This document shows, one piece after another, positions 1 to 7,506 of a stretch of DNA of 64,000 nucleotides. The stretch is from the NCBI RefSeq assembly GCF_017873715.1, contig NZ_JAGGKM010000009.1, positions 42,252 through 106,251 of the forward strand, in the 5' to 3' direction. The notes beneath the pieces were generated by a model. The model did not search any database and was not told the origin of the DNA. It worked only from the letters and a program-made list of their open reading frames with translations. A program made the position numbers and the translations under genes. Numbering within the stretch: position 1 is the first letter of the stretch; the number at the start of each line of letters is the position of its first letter. Source of the DNA: Cytobacillus luteolus. GTDB lineage: Bacteria; Bacillota; Bacilli; Bacillales; Bacillaceae_L.

Positions 1-1165
1 CCTCAAAAAGAATTTCTAGGAAAGGTGCCTTTTCTGTTATCGTAAGAATAAATAAGACAAGAAAAGTAACAGAGAGACTTATGACGATAATAGCCAAAGA
101 CTTAATAATGGTTTGTAGCTTAATAGTTCTGTTAAATACCATTGTTTCACTTCTTCCCCTTAGGAAGGTAATGGTAGCTAACACCATCACGATAAAAGTT
201 GTTACTTTAATTCCACTGGCTGTTGAGGCACTTCCTCCTCCAATGAACATAAGTAAAATCATAAGTAATAGTGCTGGAGTAGTCATTGCTCCAATATCAA
301 TTGAGTTAAAGCCAGCTGTTCTAGGAGTTACCGCTTGGAAATAAGCTCCCCAAAACTTATCTGATAAAGGTAGTGACCCTAAAGTCGCTGGGTTAGCATA
401 CTCTAAAACAAAGATAAGTAGAAAGGCAACAATATTTATAGAAAACGTCCCTACAATCATAATTTTAGAATGCAAGGTTAATCGTTTGAAGTTGCGTTTA
501 GACCATAAGTCAACGAGAACGGTAAAGCCAATTCCTCCTGTTATAAACAAACTTGTAATAACGATGTTTACAATCGGATCACCAACATAGGCTGACAAGC
601 CATCTGACCATAACGAAAAGCCAGCATTATTATAGGCTGAAATGGTATGAAACAAGCTTTGATACATGCCTTCTCTCCATCCAAATTCCGGCACCCAACT
701 AATGGACAACAAAATAAAGGCAATGCTCTCAAGTAACAGTGTAAAGATTAATAGAATTTTAACTAACCGAACAAGTCCTCCCAAGGAAGTCTGATTAAAT
801 GACTCTTGGATGAGAATTCTTTGTTGTAGACCGATTTTCTTCCCAAGCATCATGACAATTAGAACAGCAAATGTCATCAACCCTAATCCGCCTAATTGAA
901 TAAGACACATGATGACGATTTGACCAAAGACAGTATAGACCGTTCCAGTATCCACAACGACCAACCCTGTAACCGTAATGGCAGATGTAGCTGTAAAGAT
1001 AGCATCTAACCAAGAGATTGATGATGTCGTAGCAACAGGTAGCTTCAGCAAAACAGCACCAATAAAGATAAAGGCTATGAAACCTAATGCTAGTACTTGT
1101 GGTGGGCTAAGATGAATAACGCTCCCTTTCCATTTATTTGTGGAAATAAATTTGCGCATTCTCAT
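1..1165 (-). CDS. ktrB: KtrB/TrkH-family potassium channel subunit (3' end outside window)
   Basis: Membrane pore subunit of a Ktr-type K+ (Na+-coupled) uptake system. The frame is open from an ATG at 1165 to the window edge, so the C-terminus is missing. It encodes repeated hydrophobic segments with Trk/Ktr selectivity-filter-like stretches, for example TSAITVTGLVVVD and YNNAGFSLWSDG, and TPRTAGFN further on. The ATG shares one base with the ktrA stop (TGATG), and AAAGGTG lies just upstream, so the two genes are translationally coupled. The order ktrA-ktrB matches the Bacillus ktrAB (yuaA-yubG) operon rather than the separate ktrC/ktrD. Identification is strong; the missing end is only a window effect. 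Confidence 0.93.
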   Translation of the reverse strand, partial: MRMRKFISTNKWKGSVIHLSPPQVLALGFIAFIFIGAVLLKLPVATTSSISWLDAIFTATSAITVTGLVVVDTGTVYTVFGQIVIMCLIQLGGLGLMTFAVLIVMMLGKKIGLQQRILIQESFNQTSLGGLVRLVKILLIFTLLLESIAFILLSISWVPEFGWREGMYQSLFHTISAYNNAGFSLWSDGLSAYVGDPIVNIVITSLFITGGIGFTVLVDLWSKRNFKRLTLHSKIMIVGTFSINIVAFLLIFVLEYANPATLGSLPLSDKFWGAYFQAVTPRTAGFNSIDIGAMTTPALLLMILLMFIGGGSASTASGIKVTTFIVMVLATITFLRGRSETMVFNRTIKLQTIIKSLAIIVISLSVTFLVLFILTITEKAPFLEILFE

Positions 1166-1821
1166 CACACACCTTTTTCTTCAAAACGTCTGATATCACT
1201 GTTATGACCCATTACGACTAGAATGTCTTTCAACAACACTGTATCTGTTGGTAAAGGTGAAATATTGACTTCTTCTCCTCTTTTTACTGCTAAGATCGTA
1301 CAACCAAACTTTGCTCTTACATCCATCTCAACAAGTGTTTGATTTGCATTACGCTCTGTAGCTACTAACTCTACGATACTATAATCATCTGATAGTTCGA
1401 TATAATCTATAATTTTTTCCGAGTCAAGATGATGCGCTACCCTTATGCCCATATCTTGCTCAGGGCGGACAATGCGGTCTGCACCGATCTTCTCTAGAAC
1501 TTTATGATGGTAATCATTTTGGGCTTTTACCCATACATTTGCTATTCCTATTTCTTTAAGTAACATTGTGCATAGAATACTAGATTGAATGTTGTCTCCA
1601 ATCGCCACAATAACATAGTCAAAGTTTCGAATCCCTAGTGCTTTTAATGCATTTTCATCCGTTGCATTTGAAATGGCTGAGTGAGTCGCATGATGAGCGA
1701 TGGCATTTACCCGCTCCTCAATTTGATCAACCGCTAACACATCGTGACCTAATCGGTAAAGTTCCTTGCAAACACTGCTGCCAAATCGTCCTAATCCAAT
1801 AACTGCAAATTGCTTCTTCAT
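1165..1821 (-). CDS. ktrA: Ktr potassium uptake regulatory subunit KtrA
   Basis: Cytosolic RCK protein of 218 residues that forms the ring gating KtrB. The N-terminal Rossmann fold has the nucleotide-binding GLGRFG loop (about residues 9-14) and an acidic residue at the end of beta-2; the C-terminal RCK_C domain (about 135-218) is the part known to bind c-di-AMP in KtrA/KtrC. Text such as VKAQNDYHHKVLEKIGADR is typical of the family, and the overall sequence is nearer KtrA than KtrC. It is the first gene after a c-di-AMP riboswitch, so the second messenger probably acts twice, on transcription and on the protein. SD-like GGAGAAG precedes the ATG. Confidence 0.95.
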   Translation of the reverse strand: MKKQFAVIGLGRFGSSVCKELYRLGHDVLAVDQIEERVNAIAHHATHSAISNATDENALKALGIRNFDYVIVAIGDNIQSSILCTMLLKEIGIANVWVKAQNDYHHKVLEKIGADRIVRPEQDMGIRVAHHLDSEKIIDYIELSDDYSIVELVATERNANQTLVEMDVRAKFGCTILAVKRGEEVNISPLPTDTVLLKDILVVMGHNSDIRRFEEKGV

Positions 1822-1852
1822 GTTGTTTCTTCTCCTTTTTCACCTTACACCA

Positions 1853-1884
1853 TAGAAAAAAGACCATCACAAATAGAATGGTCT
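1853..1884 (-). terminator. Intrinsic terminator of the c-di-AMP riboswitch
   Basis: On the minus strand a perfect 6-bp stem (GACCAT / ATGGTC) with a short loop is followed by TTTTTTC. It sits between the riboswitch aptamer and ktrA, the place expected for the expression platform of an OFF switch. Confidence 0.85.
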
Positions 1885-1892
1885 AGGTTCGT

Positions 1893-2066
1893 GCCTATGA
1901 CCTTTCTCTCGAAAAGATACATTTAACGCTTACGGAGTTAGCTGTCGGATTAGGGACTGAGAGTATCCCCTCTTACAAAGTAAGACTCACCCCAAGGCAT
2001 TTGATATGCCATATAAGTGGTTCCCCCGCTCTACAATAGATTCAGCGATTAAAAGGTGCTAGGTAT
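1893..2066 (-). promoter_or_regulatory. c-di-AMP riboswitch (ydaO-yuaA class)
   Basis: Reading the minus strand, the conserved blocks of the ydaO/yuaA class appear in order: AATCGCTGAATC, GCGGGGGAACCAC, TATGGCATA, CCTTGGGGTGA, CCGACAGCTAACTCCGTAAG and GAGAGAAAGGTC. In B. subtilis the yuaA (ktrA) leader is one of the two founding members of this class, so the position in front of ktrA is exactly as expected. Ligand binding should favour the terminator downstream and reduce K+ uptake when c-di-AMP is high. Confidence 0.95.
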
Positions 2067-2251
2067 TAAATTTTTGATTTATGGAGATTAATTTACTCCT
2101 GTTTTGGAACATTGTCAATTGTTTTTTTGTAAAGAAATTGTAAAGAAAGACTCATCATTTATACACTATTTCACCATTTTTATCATCTCTAGTAATTCAA
2201 CTAAACAAGCTTTGTCCCCCCAACATATATTGCCAGTGGGAGGTGAAATAC

Positions 2252-2404
2252 ATGTCAACTTGTTAAAGATTAGCTAGAATCATAGGAGGTAATGCACAAG
2301 TGTCTAATGGGGATTGTGTTGTTTCAAGACTACGAAACATTAACGCATCCATTTTAAACAGAAGAACAAGATCTCCATTATTACCATTTGCATTATCCTT
2401 TTAA
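2252..2404 (+). pseudogene. Remnant of a DUF1259-family gene
   Basis: A good SD (GGGAGGTG) precedes an ATG at 2252, but codon 5 is TAA (2264-2266). The same frame then continues with text matching my memory of the DUF1259 core: RLARIIGGN, then NINASILNRRTRSPLLPF and ALSF, ending at TAA 2402-2404 where family members continue SFENL. The rest of the domain (normally over 100 residues) cannot be found downstream. I read this as a dead 5' fragment; a 34-codon GTG ORF starting at 2297 within it has a usable SD but is unlikely to fold alone. From 2405 to 2645 I see nothing else recognisable. Confidence 0.6.
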
Positions 2405-2645
2405 AATCTAAAAGGCGGAAAAACACATCTTTACTCTCCATTTTCTAGGAGTTATTTTTTTAGACGTGAAAAAAAATAGAAATTCTTAATAAACATATCG
2501 GAAAAAACCTAAACTATTTAGTGAAATCCATAATAGATTCAATGATTCACAAATATCCTCCAGTGATAAACAAGATAATCTGCCCCACAGGCTTTGCTAA
2601 ACTTCAAACTTGGTCTGTATTGTCCATTTCTTTTAAACAATAGAA

Positions 2646-3440
2646 TTATTTTATAAGTTTAAGAATTCTCCACTTTTTTTCTGGGAAATTAAAAAACCAG
2701 TTTGCCTTACTAACTGTTGTGTACCCTAAGATCAAGTCCATTGGAATTTCAGTTGATGCATTAACATGTGATAAATCCACTCCAACAACTCTATGAGATG
2801 GAAATTCATAATTTCCGATTGCCATGTTGTTCATCAAAAACATAGGTGTTTCCCTCGTTGTTCCAGAAGAATCAGTACCAACTGAAGTACCGATCTCCTC
2901 AAAATGAGCGGAATTACTTTTAATAAACTGTAGATCAACCACTGTCATTCCTGCACCTGTGTCAAAGACGCCGCTCGCTTTCTTCCCCCCAATACGTACA
3001 TCAACATAGGGATGATACTTATTACCAAGAACTAAATCGTTTAACGGTACATCTACATCCACCTGATGATCAACCAGAACTTTATTCGAATCAAAACAAA
3101 TCTGGAGGCTATGATCTTTAAGGAAATCCATCCCAATAAGATTCTTTGTCACATTTTCCTTTTCTTCCGTACGATACATTTTAAAATTTCTCTTTGAAAT
3201 TGGACCTACTTCTATATGGGGAATATTGATCTCTTGCTCCCTTATAGTAGCAAAAACACCTGTCCCTGTACTTTCTCCCAAACTAGTAAATGTAGCAATA
3301 TAGTTATCTGTAGTGATCGTAGACTTAGCAGAGCCTGTATCAAGCAGAAAGCGATACTTATTACCACAAATGACTCCTTCAACAAATACTTCAGCACTTC
3401 CATCTTTATCAGTTTTTAGATTTAGACCTATTTCCTTCAT
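2646..3440 (-). CDS. Two-lobed retropepsin-like aspartyl protease (clan AA)
   Basis: Protein of 264 residues with two retropepsin-type halves in one chain. The first has FLLDTGSAKS (catalytic-type Asp34) followed by LIGMDFL (about 101-107); the second has VFDTGAGMTVV (Asp160) followed by DLILGY (about 235-240). These are the DTG/DTA loop and the hydrophobic-Gly element of clan AA. A single chain with two active-site loops resembles the pepsin arrangement more than a homodimeric viral protease. No signal peptide or membrane segment is seen, so it is probably cytosolic. SD AGAGGA precedes the ATG. Substrate and role are unknown. It stands alone, divergent from the VOC gene, with a LexA box in the shared spacer. 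Confidence 0.75.
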   Translation of the reverse strand: MKEIGLNLKTDKDGSAEVFVEGVICGNKYRFLLDTGSAKSTITTDNYIATFTSLGESTGTGVFATIREQEINIPHIEVGPISKRNFKMYRTEEKENVTKNLIGMDFLKDHSLQICFDSNKVLVDHQVDVDVPLNDLVLGNKYHPYVDVRIGGKKASGVFDTGAGMTVVDLQFIKSNSAHFEEIGTSVGTDSSGTTRETPMFLMNNMAIGNYEFPSHRVVGVDLSHVNASTEIPMDLILGYTTVSKANWFFNFPEKKWRILKLIK

Positions 3441-3536
3441 GCTACGTCCTCTTTTCTGATTTGATAAGTAAATTATACGTCTAAAAAATCCTAGTGACCA
3501 CCGTTCACATTTACCGTTAAAATATTTTTCTTTTTA

Positions 3537-3578
3537 CGAACAAATGTTCTTTACATGTTTTTGCTAATGGATTATTAT
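3537..3578 (+). promoter_or_regulatory. LexA (SOS) box plus sigma-A promoter
   Basis: CGAACAAATGTTC at 3537-3549 fits the Bacillus LexA/DinR consensus (CGAAC-N4-GTTC with purine/pyrimidine preferences). It directly abuts a sigma-A promoter: -35 TTTACA at 3550-3555, 17-bp spacer, -10 TATTAT at 3573-3578. LexA here would block the promoter of the VOC gene starting at 3610. Confidence 0.7.
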
Positions 3579-3609
3579 GGGTTTATACTATTAATTGGGA
3601 GTGATTGAA

Positions 3610-4029
3610 ATGTTTAAAAAGCAAACTGTACCATACCTATCATTCGTGGACAATGCTAGAGAAGCTCTTGAATTCTATAAAGAAGTATTTGAGGGTGAGA
3701 TTCTAAATGTACAAACCTTCGGTGAAGCTGATTACCCAACACCTCCTGAAATAAGTGAGAGAATAATGCATGCACAGTTTAAAAAGGACGATCTATTTCT
3801 TATGTTCTCTGATTCCTTCCTAGGTCACGAAATTAAAGAGGGTAATCAATTATCGTTAGTTTTAGAATTTGAAAATCAAGAAGAAATTAACAAAGTGTAT
3901 AAGAGATTAAGTGAAACTGGTACCGTCTATATGGAACTTCAAGATACGTTTTGGGGTGCTACCTTTGCAAAAGTGAAGGACAAATTCGGGATTACATGGG
4001 ATCTAAATTATCAAAAAGATCAAAATTAA
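3610..4029 (+). CDS. VOC-superfamily (PhnB/YjdN-like glyoxalase fold) protein
   Basis: Small cytosolic protein of 139 residues with the PhnB-like arrangement: PYLSFVDNAREALEFYKEVF at the N-terminus, a middle strand RIMHAQFKKDDLFLMFSD, and WGATFAKVKDKFGITWDLNY at the C-terminus, the usual ending of this VOC group. The function of these proteins is mostly unknown; they resemble 3-demethylubiquinone methyltransferase-like and fosfomycin/bleomycin-resistance folds. The ATG at 3610 with GGGAGTG eight bases upstream is preferred to a TTG at 3595. The promoter carries a LexA box, suggesting DNA-damage induction, which is an inference. Confidence 0.85.
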   Translation: MFKKQTVPYLSFVDNAREALEFYKEVFEGEILNVQTFGEADYPTPPEISERIMHAQFKKDDLFLMFSDSFLGHEIKEGNQLSLVLEFENQEEINKVYKRLSETGTVYMELQDTFWGATFAKVKDKFGITWDLNYQKDQN

Positions 4030-4099
4030 CAGTGCTACATAAAAAAACTGGTTCTAAAGATTGCCAGGTGTTTATATTTTCATGAAATGGAGATTACAT

Positions 4100-4516
4100 A
4101 TGTATGAGCTAAAAACGAAAGAAACAGAAAACAGTGTTATTGAGTTTATAGAAAAGGTTGATAACCCCAAAAAACGTGAGGATGCCTACAAGCTATTAGA
4201 CATATTTACAGAAACAACAGGATATCCTGCAAAAATGTGGGGGCCAAGTATTATTGGTTTTGGGTCATATCATTACAAATACGCTTCCGGACATGAAGGA
4301 GATGCACCACTTGTCGGCTTTTCACCTCGTAAAGCAAAAATAAGTCTTTATTTTGCTACTGGTGTTACAGAACGTGATGAATTACTAAAGGATTTCGGCA
4401 AGCATACCTCTGGAAAGGCCTGTGTTTATATTAATAAGGTTGCGGATATTGATGTGTATGTATTAGAAGCACTTATAAAACAATCCATTGCATTTTTACA
4501 AAGAACGTATGGATAA
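4100..4516 (+). CDS. DUF1801 (YdhG-like) protein
   Basis: Protein of 138 residues recognised as DUF1801 by TTGYPAKMWGPSIIGFGSYHY, the central block GFSPRKAKISLYF and the C-terminal GKACVYINKVADIDVYVLEALI. The family is cytosolic with no established activity. The ATG at 4100 is chosen because GGAGAT lies seven bases upstream; an in-frame TTG 39 bases earlier has no SD. It lies 70 bases after the VOC gene on the same strand with no clear terminator between, so it could be co-transcribed with it and share its regulation. Confidence 0.85.
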   Translation: MYELKTKETENSVIEFIEKVDNPKKREDAYKLLDIFTETTGYPAKMWGPSIIGFGSYHYKYASGHEGDAPLVGFSPRKAKISLYFATGVTERDELLKDFGKHTSGKACVYINKVADIDVYVLEALIKQSIAFLQRTYG

Positions 4517-4565
4517 TCCTTATATAAAGTTCAGAAGACTGGAGTAATCTTTTTGAAAAGTAAAA

Positions 4566-4603
4566 CAAGGATAGAGAGGCTTTTTACTGCAGGTCTATCC
4601 TTG
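4566..4603 (-). terminator. Intrinsic terminator (minus strand)
   Basis: Perfect 10-bp stem (CAAGGATAGA / TCTATCCTTG) with a T-rich tail only on the minus strand. It follows the small broken ORF at 4623-4774, which suggests that ORF was once a transcribed unit. Confidence 0.6.
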
Positions 4604-4622
4604 GATAAGTTTTATACCTATA

Positions 4623-4774
4623 CTAATATACCCCTTCTTCAAGAACTGACTTATTATCTGTTTTGCATTTACCCATAATCTCTTGTTCCAATAATTCTAT
4701 AAGATCTTCTTCTAACTCTAGTAAGATTGTCTCTTTTTAAGCAATGAGGAGTTTACATCTCTTAACTGATTCAT
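4623..4774 (-). pseudogene. Small frameshifted ORF, unknown product
   Basis: ATG at 4774 with an SD-like AGGTGGGGGA upstream encodes MNQLRDVNSSLLKKR and then stops early. Adding one A to the AAAAA run near 4734-4738 would restore a 50-residue acidic, helical protein containing ETILLELEEDLIELLEQEI and ending EEGVY. A minus-strand terminator follows. I do not recognise the family. It may be a recent frameshift, a sequencing slip, or chance; the terminator and codon pattern argue mildly against chance. Confidence 0.35.
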
Positions 4775-4869
4775 GATATCCCCCACCTTTCATCATTTTT
4801 ATATTTTAAGTAAAAAATAACCATTGAACTTGAAGTAAATAACATGTAAGATAACAATACAAGCTGCGT

Positions 4870-5095
4870 TGTACGTAATTTTAATTAAGTTTTAACCTTT
4901 AAGCTGTAATAGGGAGTTTAACATCGAGCTGGAATGTCATGCCTCATCATGTGCTGGAGGAAGACAGGAAGGTTTCTGCAAACACCCACTTTGAGAAGTG
5001 GTGGTTTAAAACTTTCTTATGCGGATTACGGCAAATGTGGCTTTCTACCTTTAACATTCCAATCCAGTCTCTAATCAGGGATTGGATTTTTTATT
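4870..5095 (+). ncRNA. Candidate structured small RNA (6S-like rod?)
   Basis: No convincing protein is encoded here, yet the stretch folds well. TGGAATGT (about 4929-4936) pairs with ACATTCCA (about 5054-5061); inside, GAAGGTTT pairs with AAACTTTC; the tip is a strong hairpin CCACTT-TGAG-AAGTGG flanked by AAAC/GTTT. The segment ends in an intrinsic terminator (CCAATCC / GGATTGG, then TTTTTT) at 5059-5095 reading rightward. The long bulged rod of about 130 bases recalls 6S RNA, but I cannot confirm the family and the promoter is unclear. Boundaries are approximate. Confidence 0.45.
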
Positions 5096-5101
5096 TTCCT
5101 A

Positions 5102-5602
5102 CTATATCTTATCCCATAAATTCTTAAGTTGTTGATTAATTGCTTTTCTTAGCTCCTCATTTCCTAGCTTATTACTTCCTAATAAATACTCAACTGGTGC
5201 TTCGCCAACTGCTTTTCTACATATTGGATAAAAATACGTAGATTCACCAATATCAATTATTTTTTCTAAGATAATCTCATGCTGCCAGTAGTTCCCGAAA
5301 TCATAGATATAACGACATATATCCTTCTCTTTTGTTAACCAATTTTCTATTGTACTATCTACTCCTGAAAGAGTAACTTCCTCTGCCAAAAGGTCGTTAG
5401 GGCCAATTGTAACCCCATGGTTTTTGATCATTTTTCCGTCAGACCGAATAACTTCAAATAAATACAAATGATCTCCCTCCCATTCAAATAAAATTTGAAG
5501 AGTTTCATGTAAATTAGCAAACGACATTTTACTACTAACTTGAAGCCTCCGCCAAATGATAGGAATTGTGCTAGTCAATGTTATTTTTAATTGGTAAATC
5601 AT
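5102..5602 (-). CDS. PRiA4_ORF3-like (plasmid pRiA4b ORF-3) protein
   Basis: Protein of 166 residues. The start YQLKITLTSTIPIIWRRLQV, the middle LHETLQILFEWEGDHLYLFE and the block YIYDFGNYWQHEIILEKI are the hallmark segments of the pRiA4b ORF-3-like domain, whose members are found on plasmids and chromosomes. The domain has a small alpha/beta fold and no agreed function. No signal peptide. It ends a few bases after the terminator of the candidate RNA on the other strand. The spacer upstream (5603-5800) shows nothing recognisable. Confidence 0.8.
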   Translation of the reverse strand: MIYQLKITLTSTIPIIWRRLQVSSKMSFANLHETLQILFEWEGDHLYLFEVIRSDGKMIKNHGVTIGPNDLLAEEVTLSGVDSTIENWLTKEKDICRYIYDFGNYWQHEIILEKIIDIGESTYFYPICRKAVGEAPVEYLLGSNKLGNEELRKAINQQLKNLWDKI

Positions 5603-5806
5603 TAATTAACCCCTTTCTTAGTTAATGAAATTGGAAACAAAAACACGTAGGTTGTATGAAATGTATGTGAACGTGAAGTTGAAAATCATGGCAAAAGTTG
5701 AATGATTGATTGGAGCGCGAGGGTAGACCAAGATTAGATAATAAACCCAAGCGTAAAGAAGATTAGTGAGGAACGGCCAACTTTGTTTTTCGTGTAATAT
5801 GCATTA

Positions 5807-6310
5807 TTAATATAGTGGAAAAAATAAATGAATAGTAAATGCTACTGTAAATGCAAATGCAGTAGTACGATGAAATTTCTTACGAAATCCAGAGGATTTT
5901 TTATGTCTTAAATAACCTGCAAAAAGGGTCAGCATTAAGAAAGAAATTGAAAGATAACCACTCACTAACTTGCCGTGAAAAAATCCAATACGATTACCTA
6001 GTTCGATAAGCATGATGATAGCATGAATCGTTACAAAAGCTGTTCCAACAATCCCTAATGGAATATGAACTTTCATCATTTTTCTTGAGAGCTTGGCTAG
6101 GGTTGTTCTAAGCTTACGAATTTTCGACTTACGAATAACAAGAAATATAAAGTACATATTAACATTCACTAAAAACAACAGTATTCCTGCTTGGGCCAGT
6201 AATTGCCCTGTGATTACCGATAAGGACTGATTCTGTTGAAACAACCAGATATAAACTCCTGAGCAAAAAACAAACAGCACGTTTATAATAATCCAAGCAT
6301 AATAAGACAT
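5807..6310 (-). CDS. Four-helix membrane protein with paired histidines
   Basis: Integral membrane protein of 167 residues with four to five hydrophobic helices. Two helices each carry a pair of histidines 14 residues apart (His82/His96 in VHIPLGIVGTAFVTIHA and His147/His161 in FHRTTAFAFTVAFTIHL), the spacing that binds two b-type hemes in cytochrome b561/ferric-reductase-like proteins. I infer a membrane heme protein; the redox partner is not visible. The second ATG (6310) is chosen because AAGGGAG lies nine bases before it, while it directly abuts the first ATG at 6319. Stands alone. Confidence 0.6.
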   Translation of the reverse strand: MSYYAWIIINVLFVFCSGVYIWLFQQNQSLSVITGQLLAQAGILLFLVNVNMYFIFLVIRKSKIRKLRTTLAKLSRKMMKVHIPLGIVGTAFVTIHAIIMLIELGNRIGFFHGKLVSGYLSISFLMLTLFAGYLRHKKSSGFRKKFHRTTAFAFTVAFTIHLFFPLY

Positions 6311-6380
6311 CCAAAACATCTCCCTTACCTACACATTATACCAAAATCATCTCCCCTGCAGTGTTCTCCATCACAGTTTA

Positions 6381-6440
6381 GGGCCTGACCCCCAGTACGT
6401 TAAAGCTTTAACGCACTGGGGGTCAGGCCCCAAAAGACAT
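6381..6440. repeat. Dispersed palindromic repeat, copy 1
   Basis: About 50 bases of near-perfect inverted repeat: GGGCCTGACCCCCAGT, a TTAAAGCTTTAA centre, then ACTGGGGGTCAGGCCC, followed by CAAAAGACAT. Related copies are at 32992 and 35788. It lies directly after the stop codon of the minus-strand nitroreductase gene. Confidence 0.85.
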
Positions 6441-6445
6441 AATTG

Positions 6446-7315
6446 TTAACTATTTATCTGCCATGAAGCAATGTATTCGTAATTTGAATTTGGAAGGTCC
6501 ATTTCTGGGTCTTCTACTATCCATTTACCTTCGAGACTTAATTCTTTGCAAGCCATATCAAATTGGCACATCGCAATGCCCATGTCCAAGAGTTGCATAT
6601 CATAACCCAAACTACTACTATAATTTGGTGTATGTTCTATGTACAGATGAGAGGTCTTTCGATCAGGTGATACGACAAGCCTCCATGGTTGTTTATTAGA
6701 TGCAGAGGGTCCCAGTCTCAACATTTCTATCGGGATAGCAAGAGGCCCAGCGTTCTCCTCTCGTAATGGTTTGTCAAATGCAGCATCAAAGAACAGCTTC
6801 TCCCACGCTTTTTTGTTATCTGCTTTTACAACTACCCTTACAGCTTTATCAAATATTCTTTCTTTCTCGTTCGGATAGCCAATTGGTGTGATACAAGGGA
6901 TAAATTCTCCATCTTTGATTGAAGAGAGCTCCTGTTCAAATGAGTTTCGACTAAATGTTCCACCCATCCAACACGTTCCCAACCCTATCCCCGTAGCAAA
7001 TAAAGTTAACTTATGAAAGCTATAAGCAAAATCAACTAATGAATACTTATTTTTTTCAGTGATTCCTACTAAATAAGCTCTTGGGTTCTTAATAAATCCA
7101 TACGTACCAAGCTTAATCCCTTTATCTGTTACATTATTGTTCACCTGCACTAATGCAACCTTACCCTGTCTATTGAAAGGTCCACTAAAACTTCCTGCTT
7201 TTTGTATGTATTCAATAATAGCTTGATAATCGCCATCTGATATGTTTTCAGTTTTATATGTTCTAATTGATTTTCGATTTCTCATCACTTCAATCATGGA
7301 CCTATTATCATTCAT
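6446..7315 (-). CDS. Nitroreductase-family protein
   Basis: Flavin-dependent oxidoreductase-like protein of 289 residues. The N-terminal MRNRKSIRTYKTENI is the usual nitroreductase opening with the FMN-phosphate-binding arginines; the middle has ATGIGLGTCWMGGTF and IPCITPIGYP, and a second half with RLGPSASNKQPWRL repeats the fold's SxxNxQPWxxxV element. This layout fits the longer TM-nitroreductase-like subgroup in which two half-domains are fused. Substrate unknown. Soluble by composition. Monocistronic, with the palindromic repeat immediately downstream likely helping to end its transcript. Confidence 0.85.
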   Translation of the reverse strand: MNDNRSMIEVMRNRKSIRTYKTENISDGDYQAIIEYIQKAGSFSGPFNRQGKVALVQVNNNVTDKGIKLGTYGFIKNPRAYLVGITEKNKYSLVDFAYSFHKLTLFATGIGLGTCWMGGTFSRNSFEQELSSIKDGEFIPCITPIGYPNEKERIFDKAVRVVVKADNKKAWEKLFFDAAFDKPLREENAGPLAIPIEMLRLGPSASNKQPWRLVVSPDRKTSHLYIEHTPNYSSSLGYDMQLLDMGIAMCQFDMACKELSLEGKWIVEDPEMDLPNSNYEYIASWQINS

Positions 7316-7452
7316 TGCCTCTCACACCTCTCTGACCACATTACTTATACATATATCATATCACAAGCAAAGTTTCCTCTCCCATTCCACTATTTCAATG
7401 CTTATTTCATAGAAAGTCTAATAATTGTAAAATATAAATAGTTAAAAAGCAG

Positions 7453-7469
7453 TTATAATCGATTATAAT
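7453..7469. promoter_or_regulatory. Palindromic operator candidate before modA
   Basis: TTATAATC-GATTATAA is a perfect 16-bp palindrome whose right arm contains the likely -10 hexamer TATAAT (7464-7469) of modA. A dimeric regulator bound here would occlude RNA polymerase. The regulator is not identified. Confidence 0.45.
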
Positions 7470-7506
7470 ATAAAGTGGTTTTCTTGATTTGTAGGAGGAT
7501 GTCTAA

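Noticed and set aside
4939..5127. 62-codon plus-strand ORF
   Set aside because: It runs through the structured RNA candidate and its terminator, has no SD, and its product is rich in Trp/Phe without any family resemblance.
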